Shown here: positions 51,847 through 59,308 of the stretch, piece by piece
Position numbering within the stretch: position 1 is the stretch's first letter
Layout: each line of letters opens with the position of its first letter
Source of the DNA: Streptomyces gardneri
Lineage (GTDB): Bacteria > Actinomycetota > Actinomycetes > Streptomycetales > Streptomycetaceae
NCBI RefSeq assembly: GCF_006539185.1
Contig: NZ_BJMN01000039.1
Span: forward strand, 1 to 64,000
Length of the DNA: 64,000 bases
Direction of reading: 5' to 3'
The notes under the pieces: model-generated
The model's database searches: none
What the model saw: the letters and a program-made list of their open reading frames with translations, nothing else
What the model was told of the DNA's origin: nothing
Position numbers and translations under genes: made by a program

Positions 51847-52512
51847 TCAGGAGATGAGGCGGCTGGTGAAGCCGTCGCGGATGAGGGACTCGTATGCGGC
51901 ATGCACGTCCTCCGGGACATCCTGGGCGATGGCGAAGTCCTGCTTCGGATACTCGATCACTCGCTGGAGATCGCCGATGAGCATGTCCACCACGAGCTTC
52001 TCGTCGCCGATGGACTTGAAGTAGTCGTCCAGCTCCAGGGGCTCCGACGCACACACGATCTCGACGTCGGGCCATAGCTTGCGGGCGGTCGCGAAGGACC
52101 GCCTTTCCATATACGGCTTGGAGACCAGCATCACCGTCGCCGGGTCGATGCCGGCCGCGGCCAGCAGGGCGCGGGTGAGGGTGATGTTCTGGCCGGTGTT
52201 CGCGGCGCTCGGCTCGATGAGGATCGCCGTGTCGGGGACGCCGAGTTCGAGAGCGTGCTCGCGGAAGTGGACGGCCTCGCCGCGGGGGAACCGGCCCTTC
52301 GTGGTGAGGCTGTTGCCGCCGGTGAACACCAGCGTCGGGAACAGGCCGCGGTGATAGAGATCGGCGGAGGCCGCGGCGACGCCGAGGTCGTGGCTGCCCA
52401 GGCCGATCGCCACGTCGGTGGGCCGCAGCTGGTGGCCCATGAGGTGGTAGTCCCAGATCAGTTTGGTCTGACGCCACTGTTCCTCGGTGATGGTCTGCTG
52501 GTTATCGCCCAC
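51847..52512 (-). CDS. YdcF/SanA-like DUF218 protein (221 aa)
   Basis: DVAIGLGSHDLGVAAASADL, FPTLVFTGGNSLTTKGRFPR, EAVHFREHALELGVPDTAIL, EPSAANTGQNITLTRALL and VSKPYMERRSFATARKLWPD: the full DUF218 pattern (G-x-x-D ... TGG ... E..NT..N). Cytosolic form without a transmembrane anchor. The family may bind S-adenosylmethionine or a nucleotide; the reaction is unknown. Downstream of the TPR relic and upstream of broken wbqC, so a once-larger operon is likely. Confidence 0.82.
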   Translation of the reverse strand: MGDNQQTITEEQWRQTKLIWDYHLMGHQLRPTDVAIGLGSHDLGVAAASADLYHRGLFPTLVFTGGNSLTTKGRFPRGEAVHFREHALELGVPDTAILIEPSAANTGQNITLTRALLAAAGIDPATVMLVSKPYMERRSFATARKLWPDVEIVCASEPLELDDYFKSIGDEKLVVDMLIGDLQRVIEYPKQDFAIAQDVPEDVHAAYESLIRDGFTSRLIS

Positions 52513-52528
52513 GCTGTTGTCTCCCTGG

Positions 52529-53012
52529 TCACCGGTTGACCGGGCCGGACGGCCCCGTGCTCATGGCCTTGATGTTCTCGATGCTGGCCAGCTGGTGGGA
52601 CAGCCCGAAGCGGGCGGCCATGGTCGCGGCCTTGTCAAGGACGTGAAGGCCATCATTGCGGGTGGCGGAGTCGCTCAGCAGGATGTGTCCGTGGGCGGTG
52701 TCCAGGCGGACCTTCTGCATGGGGGCGTCGGTGGTGGCGGTGCCGCGGGCGACGGTGATGAAGTGCAGAGCGGATGAGAGGTCTCCGGCGCCTCGGTGGG
52801 CCAGGGCGATCTTCTGGTGGGCCACCGACCAGTCCTCCGGTTCGGCGAGGTCCTCGAAGTCGCGGGTCGCGGGTCGCGGGTCGCATCACGCGGGTCGCAT
52901 AGTCGTGTTGGCCGTCCTTGCTCAGCGCGGTCCCCACCCACAGTCGGGATCTGGCCCGGTCGCGGCGGGAAAGCCTGTCATCGACCGCGAGGTTCTCGTA
53001 CTGGCGCACCAC
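52529..53012 (-). pseudogene. TPR-type regulator C-terminus, truncated and frameshifted by a heptamer repeat
   Basis: From 53,012: RQYENLAVDDRLSRRDRARS, RLWVGTALSKDGQHDYATRV; then the tandem GCGGGTC repeat at 52,864-52,895 and a frame change to FEDLAEPEDWSVAHQKIALA, HRGAGDLSSALHFITVARG, ASIENIKAMSTGPSG. This is the C-terminal half of the common Streptomyces XRE/TPR regulator type. The 5' end is lost where the NUDIX gene begins on the other strand. Confidence 0.65.
52864..52895. repeat. Heptamer tandem repeat (GCGGGTC)
   Basis: GTCGCGGGTCGCGGGTCGCG with a nearby extra GCGGGTCGCAT copy. Seven bases is not a multiple of three, so each change in copy number switches frame in the TPR gene. Confidence 0.7.
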
Positions 53013-53526
53013 CCTCGCCGACTACCTCGACCAGCACCCCGACGCCAAGACCGAGCTCGGCGTCATCCTCGGCCTCCTGGACGACAACGGCGACGATCTC
53101 ACCAGCCGCAAGACGCTGCCCGGACACGTCACCGCCGGCGCCATCCTCGTCGACCCCGATAGCCGCATCCTGCACAGTCTTCGCAACGCCACCCAGAAGT
53201 GGCTGCTGCCCGGCGGCCATCTCGAAGCCTCAGACGGCACCCTTCTCCAGGCCGCCGGCCGCGAGCGCACCGAGGAGACCGGCATCCCGCCCCACGTCAT
53301 CACCCCGCACAGCCAGACCCCCCTCCACATCGACGTCCACCCCATCGACGCCAACCCCGCCAAGGACGAACCCGCCCACCAGCACTTCGACTTCCGCTTC
53401 CTCTTCCGCACCACCGCCGACATCGGCGACCTCCAAACCGAAGAAGTCTCCGACGCCGCCTGGCGCGAGATCGACACCATCAGCGACGACCTCCTCCGCC
53501 AGCGGATCACCCAGGCTCTTCACTGA
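52918..53526 (+). CDS. NUDIX hydrolase (202 aa frame, start uncertain)
   Basis: Nudix box is complete: GGHLEASDGTLLQAAGRERT with EETG (G-x5-E-x7-R-E-U-x-E-E-x-G-U). Upstream PGHVTAGAILVDPDSRILH and downstream FDFRFLFRTTADIGDLQTEE fit the fold. The believable protein begins about 52,997 (WRTTLADYLDQHPDAKTELG); the only in-frame start is TTG 52918, inside the opposite-strand TPR relic, so the native start may have been removed at the junction. It hydrolyses a nucleoside diphosphate derivative; substrate unknown. Confidence 0.75.
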   Translation: MLSAVPTHSRDLARSRRESLSSTARFSYWRTTLADYLDQHPDAKTELGVILGLLDDNGDDLTSRKTLPGHVTAGAILVDPDSRILHSLRNATQKWLLPGGHLEASDGTLLQAAGRERTEETGIPPHVITPHSQTPLHIDVHPIDANPAKDEPAHQHFDFRFLFRTTADIGDLQTEEVSDAAWREIDTISDDLLRQRITQALH

Positions 53527-53741
53527 CCCCTCCCGACCGGCAGTCCCCGCGAACTCCGTCCCTCACGGCGCGGGGACAGCCTCATCTCCACGACCAGACC
53601 TTGGTACCGCCCCAGACCCGGCCGCCCAGGGAAGCCCGACGGAGGGAACGAGCACGTCAACTGCTTTACGGGTTAAGCAAACAGCGTGCTCGCGGAGACC
53701 CTGGACGGATACCCGGAGGGCATCCGTGATACCGGCGAGGA
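53527..53741. other. Gap after the NUDIX gene
   Basis: 215 bases; no gene recognised. Confidence 0.3.
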
Positions 53742-53831
53742 GGGAACAGCCCTGCGGATGCGGGGAGCAGCGAGGGTGACTGATCGTGGCGTTCGTCGTC
53801 TCGGGACCATCCCCGCGCGAGCAGGGAGCAG
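53742..53831. CRISPR. Two-repeat type I-E CRISPR remnant
   Basis: 29-mers 53,742-53,770 and 53,803-53,831, 61 bases apart, 32-base spacer between. The second is near consensus (GGGACCATCCCCGCGCGAGC). The rest of the gap to 54,081 holds nothing recognised. Confidence 0.75.
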
Positions 53832-54081
53832 ACTCGATGACCTGCAGTCCTATCGCACAAGCACCCGCACCTGAACCACTTTCGCCGAAACCGGCAAACC
53901 AGGCATCTCCTCCCCCACGCGCCGAGCCAACCCCACGGAGACGAAGAACAGAACGCGCAACAGATCCTTCACTTACCTGCTCGGCGCCGTCCTCTTCCCG
54001 GTCGGGCAGCAGGTCGATCGGCCGGCGTATCTCGACATCCACCAGGACAGTCCGCAGTGCCGGCCCTTGCGGGTCGCGTAC

Positions 54082-55023
54082 TCAGGGAACGCGTACAGGA
54101 CTGGGATGGCTCCCGGGCACCGCCCCGAGGCTTTCCGGCGCAGCCCCGTCCTCCGCCCCGTGGCCCTGCGGCGCGCCGAACCACGCCACCGCGACCGCGC
54201 CCGCGACCGCAAGGACAAAGCCGAGGACGGCGAGCCAGGCGAAGCCCGGACGTGAGGCATCGCCCAGCCACCACACCCCGATCATGCCGGGGAGCACCGT
54301 CTCGCCGACCACCAAGGCTGCCGTCGCCCCGTTCACCGAGCCGATCTGGAGCGCGACGGTGTGCAGATACATGCCGCCGATCCCGGCGACGAGAATCGCG
54401 TACAGCGCGGGGTCGGTCAGGAGCGTGCCGGGGTCGAAGGGGTCGATGCCGTTCAGGATCCGTACCCCGACGCCCAGCGCGCCGAAGCCGAGCCCAGAAA
54501 GCAGACCGGCCAGGATCGCCGCCCGCCCGCCCAGGAGACGTACGAGGACTGTGCCACCGGCCATCAGGAGCAGGGAGATCGCGAGCAGCCACCAGTGCGT
54601 GGCGCCCTGAGTGTGCCCGCTGCCCTCCGGGCCGGCGGCGCTCGCCAGGAGTACCAGCGCGGAGCAGACCACACCGATCGATGTCCACTCCGCGCGGGTG
54701 AGCCGGATCCCGAGCAGCCGGACGCTCAGGACCGCCGTGACGACCAGATTTGCGCTGATCACGGTCTGGGACAGGAACAGCGGCAGCAGCCGGGCCGCGA
54801 GCGCCCCGAGACCGAAACCGATGAAGTCCAGGATCGTGCCGACGACGAACTCCCAGGTCGTCGCCGCCTTCGCGGTGGAGGACAGACTCGGCCCGCCGCG
54901 CTCCGTGAGCCGGCCCGCGACCGCCTCACGCCGGGCGGACTTGCGCGACCCGACGGCCTGCAGGACGGAACCCGTGCCGTAACAGATCGAGGCGGCGATG
55001 GCGGTCAGCAGTCCTATGAGCAC
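54082..55023 (-). CDS. Multi-helix DMT/EamA-type membrane transporter (313 aa)
   Basis: GTG 55023 with GGAG about seven bases upstream (VLIGLLTAIAASICYGTG). Nine or ten hydrophobic helices, for example LLPLFLSQTVISANLVVTAV, SIGVVCSALVLLASAAG, WWLLAISLLLMAGGTVLVRL, AALVVGETVLPGMIGVWW and FAWLAVLGFVLAVAGAVAVA. The paired SQTVISANLV / GETVLPGMIG blocks are the two-fold repeat of drug/metabolite transporters. Many Streptomyces encode such proteins; substrate unknown. Single gene. Confidence 0.75.
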   Translation of the reverse strand: MLIGLLTAIAASICYGTGSVLQAVGSRKSARREAVAGRLTERGGPSLSSTAKAATTWEFVVGTILDFIGFGLGALAARLLPLFLSQTVISANLVVTAVLSVRLLGIRLTRAEWTSIGVVCSALVLLASAAGPEGSGHTQGATHWWLLAISLLLMAGGTVLVRLLGGRAAILAGLLSGLGFGALGVGVRILNGIDPFDPGTLLTDPALYAILVAGIGGMYLHTVALQIGSVNGATAALVVGETVLPGMIGVWWLGDASRPGFAWLAVLGFVLAVAGAVAVAWFGAPQGHGAEDGAAPESLGAVPGSHPSPVRVP

Positions 55024-55361
55024 CGAATGGCTCCATTCCGGAAGGGTTGGTACGGACTGCCAGACGTGGCATCGGGCATAGAAGTTGCCTCCCGTAGCCA
55101 CCCACAGTGATCATCTTCCCTACCAGCCCCCTTCCGGGCGGCCACCGGCCCCCTTCCAAGGCCTCCAACCTCAGCGGCCAACAGAAGAAGTAGACGACGA
55201 AGGCCGCATTGCAAGCGGAAGGGTTACCTGGTTTCCGGTGTCCGGCCGCTTCCAGATCACCGACAACCCCGCGGGGAACGGTCGCCCATCTGCCGGAGAC
55301 TGTCTTGCGGACGGGAACGGCCCCGTGAGTCCGGGAGCAAGCGATGCCGCCGCCCTCGGTG
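55024..55361. other. Gap with one degenerate CRISPR-like unit
   Basis: 338 bases without a gene. A 29-mer at 55,313-55,341 resembles the CRISPR repeat (GGGAAC..CCCCGTGAGTCCGGGAGC) but is 49 rather than 61 bases from the next unit. Confidence 0.4.
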
Positions 55362-55452
55362 GGGATCGTCACCGCGGGTGCGGGGAACAGCGTACGCGCG
55401 GTGGGTGGTCCGCGGGTGGGGCTGGGACCACCCCCGCGGGTGCGGGGAACAG
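55362..55452. CRISPR. Two-repeat type I-E CRISPR remnant
   Basis: 29-mers 55,362-55,390 and 55,424-55,452 (GGGACCACCCCCGCGGGTGC then GGGGAACAG), 33-base spacer. Best-preserved repeats in the window. Confidence 0.75.
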
Positions 55453-55496
55453 GCGCCTGTTGACGCAGGACCATCCTGTTCCACACTCGAGGTGTC

Positions 55497-55775
55497 TCAG
55501 AGCATGTCCCGGTCCATGAAGTCCTCGGCTTCTTCCCAGCTGATGAACGAGCATCCGCCTGTCTGAAGATCGACGACGATGGGGAGGTTTCCGGCTAGCT
55601 GGGCACCATCGACACCGTGGTCAAGGTAGTCGGTGGTGTTGTAGGGCGCGATGAGTCGGCCTTTGTCGACGAAACAGTCCTCTTGGATGATCCTGACGCT
55701 GTTCGCCTGCCAGGTGCGGCGTTCCTCGGCCAGGAAGGCGGCGGCTCGCTCCATGGCTTGTGCCTGCTCGAGCAT
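55497..55775 (-). CDS. Imm35 (YrhB-like) immunity protein (92 aa)
   Basis: ATG 55775 follows the TAG of the toxin-tail relic directly. The protein starts with an amphipathic helix (MLEQAQAMERAAAFLAEERR), then VRIIQEDCFVDKGRLIAPYN and AGNLPIVVDLQTGGCSFISW: the G-N-x-P-I-V-V-D-x-x-T-G core is the Imm35/YrhB pattern. Such proteins neutralise polymorphic toxins encoded directly upstream. Confidence 0.75.
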   Translation of the reverse strand: MLEQAQAMERAAAFLAEERRTWQANSVRIIQEDCFVDKGRLIAPYNTTDYLDHGVDGAQLAGNLPIVVDLQTGGCSFISWEEAEDFMDRDML

Positions 55776-55910
55776 CTAGTTCGTCCTCATGAGGTAGTAG
55801 TGCCTGTATCTCGGGGCGGCAGGGTTGGCCTTTCCGCTCTGGAAGTCGAAGAAGACCACCTTGCCGTCGATGTTGGCGACGTTAAAGTCCATCCGGGCCG
55901 CCCAGGAGCG
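55776..55910 (-). pseudogene. Tail of a polymorphic-toxin-like gene
   Basis: The minus strand reads RRSWAARMDFNVANIDGKV VFFDFQSGKANPAAPRY and RHYYLMRTN before TAG. A short strand-rich tail with FNVANIDG...DFQSG that ends next to an immunity gene fits the C-terminus of a secreted toxin; about 45 codons remain and the N-terminal delivery and processing parts are absent. The family of the toxin cannot be named. Confidence 0.5.
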
Positions 55911-56561
55911 GCGCGCCAGGCGCCTGCCCCCGTGCCTCCGCCGCCCCGGGTTCCGACGGGGAGCCTGGTGTGCGAGGCGTGCCGTCGCCCGCTCAACCCT
56001 CTGCTGGCTAAGGCCTGCCCCACATACTGCGCTGATGCCGCATTAGGCGCGTACGGGGAGGGAAGTACCCCGGACCAGGCAAGTCTGGGGACACCGAAGG
56101 GTGTGTCAGCGGACCGCTGACACGGGGTGTTCACCGCCCGCGGGAGAGGCCCGGGATTCCCGCTCTCCGCAGGGACTGTCGGCTGGCACGGTCAAGGACA
56201 GGGCACACATGGTGAACTGCACCCCGGCGGCGGCCTCACGCGGCATGACGTCCACCCGCGCAGGCAGCGACCGCGAACAAGTCCTGGGGCAGCGGTCCAG
56301 GCTGGCTGTTGCCGGAGGTCAGCGGGTGTTGCGGCGCAGCGGCCTGGCAACAGGTGATCACTCCGTCTACTTGATCAGCCGGAACGTACCGTGGGGGCGA
56401 TTTCGGGGTGGCGGCAACAAGGGCACGTTGTTGCGTCTGTTCTTGGATCGCGCATGGCAACGGTTTCAGGGGCCTACATTCTTGGATCCTCCCCTCCGGC
56501 AATCCGCCGGATGAGTGACAGGTACCCCTGCTCCGCTATGGGTTGAAGATTGGACATCTTG
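55911..56561. other. Gene-poor region with one palindrome
   Basis: About 650 bases. A perfect 10-bp inverted repeat GTGTCAGCGG-A-CCGCTGACAC lies at 56,103-56,123. Otherwise only short unconvincing frames. Confidence 0.4.
56103..56123. repeat. Perfect 10-bp palindrome
   Basis: GTGTCAGCGG / CCGCTGACAC around a single A, about 440 bases upstream of the membrane-protein gene. Operator-like. Confidence 0.6.
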
Positions 56562-56810
56562 ATGGAACGGCCGCTGCTGTCGTTGAGAACGACCCTGGTC
56601 CTTCTGCTCGCGCTCCTCGCCGGCGGCACGGCTGGAGGCCTGTCCGTGCTTGCGGGCGAGGGGGTGCCGCGCAGCGTGCTCGCGGGCCTCGCCGTCGCGG
56701 CGCTGGCGGTGCCCTTCTTCAACCGTCTCGTGGGCACCGAGGCCGACGAGGCCGCACCGTGCGCTCACGCGGTGGTGGCGCGCTCGCACGAGGAGCAGGG
56801 CAATGGGTGA
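56562..56810 (+). CDS. Small membrane protein coupled to the receiver fusion (82 aa)
   Basis: ATG 56562 (MERPLLSLRTTLVLLLALLA) with two predicted helices, TLVLLLALLAGGTAGGLSVL and VLAGLAVAALAVPFFNRLV, and a polar tail. ATG 56550 is an alternative. Its stop overlaps the next start by eight bases, so it is co-translated with the XRE-receiver gene and may tether it to the membrane (inference). Confidence 0.65.
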   Translation: MERPLLSLRTTLVLLLALLAGGTAGGLSVLAGEGVPRSVLAGLAVAALAVPFFNRLVGTEADEAAPCAHAVVARSHEEQGNG

Positions 56811-57882
56811 GCTCCGGCCGCTGGGGGATGGCCTCAACGATGCTTCCCGGGCGCTGGCGATGGCTCTGCGGGAGCTGTTCGAAGGGATGGAGTTGTCCGT
56901 GCGCCGGTACGCCGCGCGTCGCCAGCGCGATCCGGGGACGTTCTCCCGGTATCTGAACGGGACCCGGTTACCGCCGTGGCAGGTGATCAATGAACTCTTC
57001 GCGGATCTGGGTGAGCATCGTGGGACGGTGGTGACTCCTGAGGCCATCGAGTTCGTGCGTGGGCTGTACGGGTCGGCTGTCGATGCCGGGTCTTCGCCCA
57101 ACAATGCGGTGGAGATCCTGGAGCAGCAGCTGGCGGACGCGGACCGGGACTCCAGGCGTTCCAGTGTGCATGGTGACGTCCTGGGCGATGCGCTGCTGGA
57201 CCGCACGCACCGCATCGCGGACCTTGAGGTGCGGCTGAGTCAGCTGGAGGCCGACCGCAGTGCCGAGCGGAGGCGGGCGGACGAGCTCGCGGAGGCTCAC
57301 CCCGACGTCTCCGGCCTGCTGGAGGAGCGCGACGCGCTGCGCAGCGAGGTGCGGCGGCTGGAGACGGATCTCCGCAACGCGCAGGCACTGCATGCCGCCG
57401 CCGAGCACCGGTGTGATCTGCTGGAACGGCAGCTGGAGGCCGTGGAGACGGTCACTCCCGCGCTGCCTGCCCCCGCGGTGTCCCAGCGGATGCCGAAGAT
57501 CCTGGTCGTCGACGACCAGCCGGACAACCTGATCGCGATGACGGCGGTCCTCGCCACACTCGACCAGGATCTCGTCACCGTCTCCTCCGGCAAGGAGGCA
57601 CTCAAAGCGCTCCTCGACCACGACGACTTCGCCGTCATTCTCATGGACGTGCAGATGCCGGAGATGGACGGCTACGAGACCTGCGCCCATATCAAGCGCC
57701 GTGCTCGCACCCGTGACGTCCCCATCATCTTCCTGACCGCGATGGGCGCCGGACCGGAACACTCGGCCCGCGGGTACCAGGCCGGCGCCGTCGACTACAT
57801 CAGCAAGCCCTTCGACCCCTGGGCCCTGCGGGCCAAGGTCGCGGTATTCACCTCCATCTACCTGGAACGCAACACCCAGTAG
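56803..57882 (+). CDS. XRE-like HTH, coiled coil and response-regulator receiver fusion (359 aa)
   Basis: ATG 56803 with GAGGAG eight bases upstream. N-terminal HTH (about 20-70): ELSVRRYAARRQRDPGTFSR, YLNGTRLPPWQVINEL. A long coiled coil follows (about 105-215: VEILEQQLADADRDSRRS, LEERDALRSEVRRLETDL). The C-terminal receiver (about 235-355) has KILVVDDQPDN, phospho-acceptor VILMDVQMPEMDGYE, IIFLTAMG and YISKPFDP, i.e. acidic pair, Asp, Thr, Lys all intact. The order HTH-first, receiver-last is the reverse of usual response regulators. No histidine kinase is in the window. Overlaps the membrane gene. Confidence 0.8.
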   Translation: MGELRPLGDGLNDASRALAMALRELFEGMELSVRRYAARRQRDPGTFSRYLNGTRLPPWQVINELFADLGEHRGTVVTPEAIEFVRGLYGSAVDAGSSPNNAVEILEQQLADADRDSRRSSVHGDVLGDALLDRTHRIADLEVRLSQLEADRSAERRRADELAEAHPDVSGLLEERDALRSEVRRLETDLRNAQALHAAAEHRCDLLERQLEAVETVTPALPAPAVSQRMPKILVVDDQPDNLIAMTAVLATLDQDLVTVSSGKEALKALLDHDDFAVILMDVQMPEMDGYETCAHIKRRARTRDVPIIFLTAMGAGPEHSARGYQAGAVDYISKPFDPWALRAKVAVFTSIYLERNTQ

Positions 57883-58115
57883 CACGACCCCGACCGGACA
57901 CACTCCGGCGAACTCGCATTGTCGGGCCCCTCCCCCGGCTCACCTCCGGCGGAAACTCGGCGTGTGTCGTGCCCTCGTTCGACGGGGTCACCTCCAGCTG
58001 GGCGGGTACACGCCCCCCGCGCATCTTCCCGTCGCCATCAAGTTCTCTGGGGCCTGTCACTGTGCCGGGAAGGCGGACCCACTGGTGATCTCGTCGACGA
58101 TCGTCGCCACAGGGG

Positions 58116-58590
58116 TCACGGCTTCGGTACGGGTTCGGGCCATGCAGCCAAGGCCCGATCGAATGCCCTGTGCAGGGCGCGCACGAGGCGGGCCGTCGAC
58201 TGTGCGGCGGTGAAGGGGGCGCGGGGGCTGTGTGTCGTGTCGAATCGGCGTACGGCCTCGGCGCATGCCGCGTGCGAGGGGTACGGCCGGGTCGGTCTGC
58301 GGCAGGCGTCCGCATGCGGCCTTGGTCTCTCGGATCAGGAGGCGTCCGTAGCCGGTGAGCTGGAGGCTGATCTGGTCGAGGTCGGCCGACGGCAGGACGG
58401 TGGAGTTCTCCCGCCAAGTCAGGACGGTGTCGACGAGCCGTTCATGCACGGCCCGGTCGAGCGGCACGGTGTCGTCGAGGAGTGCCTGGGGGTCGTGGAC
58501 GATGCCGGCACACGGGCTCCCGTCCCATCCGCCCCGGCCGGTGTGGCCAGCGCGGTCGGGATGGGTGATGGGGGTGGCCGCTTCGGTCAC
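58116..58590 (-). pseudogene. DUF6415-like gene with a frameshift
   Basis: GTG 58590 with GGAGG seven bases upstream. VHDPQALLDDTVPLDRAVHE, TVLTWRENSTVLPSADLDQI, SLQLTGYGRLLIRETKAACG match the Streptomyces DUF6415 pattern as I recall it. At about 58,290 the good frame changes; the other frame reads YPSHAACAEAVRRFDTTHSP and STARLVRALHRAFDRALAAW to the TGA at 58,116. One lesion only, so the loss could be recent. Confidence 0.6.
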
Positions 58591-58825
58591 GTCGGCACCT
58601 CCAAGTCGGTTAACTGTCACGGGTGTTCGGATACGGTGTTGCGGCGTTCGGCTTCGGGCTTGAGGAGCACCGTGTCGGTTGCCACGAGAGCGCCAGTGGG
58701 TTCTGGGGGCGCCGTGAGGCACTCAGTTCCTGCTCCCGGCCCGTTACAAGCAAAGGCGTTCCAGGGACGGGGAGTCGGTGGCATCGTGTTTTCTACGCGC
58801 ACAGCTGACGAGACGGGGGGCTGGT

Positions 58826-59308
58826 ATGAACCGGTGGGCCAGGTGGACGGTAGCGGGAGTGGCGACGGTCTCGTCGTTCGCCGCTGTCACCTCGCTCTGC
58901 GGGGCTCTGGTGCTGCCGCCGATGATGGAGGACGCAGCAATCCGCTGGGGGTTGGCCTCCGCAATGGGCGCGGCGCTGGCAGCACTGGCTGCCGCATGGG
59001 GCCACGGTTTCGCCACCCGCACCCCGCAGACCCCGGGCGAGGCGCCGCTCGGCAGATCGGCACATGCGGCGGGCGCTGGCTCCGTCGCCGTCGCCGGTGA
59101 CAACTCGGGCAGCATCGCCACAGGCGACATCACTCCGAGGGCGGTCCCCGCTCAGCCTCCCGCTCAATGGCCCGCCACGCCCCCTCCCCCCGCCCCGCCC
59201 TCCTCGAATAGCACGGTGACGGCGTCCGGGGAGCGGTCCATTGCCGTCGGTGGGAACAGCTCTGGGACCCTGTCGACCGGCGACCAGAGCGGCGGCACCG
59301 GACAGTGA
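58826..59308 (+). CDS. Membrane protein with glycine-rich GxxSxAxxGxNSGxxxTGD motifs (160 aa)
   Basis: ATG 58826 with GGGGGG six bases upstream. Two N-terminal hydrophobic stretches (WTVAGVATVSSFAAVTSL and WGLASAMGAALAALAAAW), then a cytosolic tail with two copies of a motif: GAGSVAVAGDNSGSIATGD and GERSIAVGGNSSGTLSTGD. The downstream STAND protein has the same motif at its N-terminus (GKGSVVIDGHNYGLVMTGDG), which suggests direct pairing. Stop overlaps that gene (ATGA). Confidence 0.72.
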   Translation: MNRWARWTVAGVATVSSFAAVTSLCGALVLPPMMEDAAIRWGLASAMGAALAALAAAWGHGFATRTPQTPGEAPLGRSAHAAGAGSVAVAGDNSGSIATGDITPRAVPAQPPAQWPATPPPPAPPSSNSTVTASGERSIAVGGNSSGTLSTGDQSGGTGQ

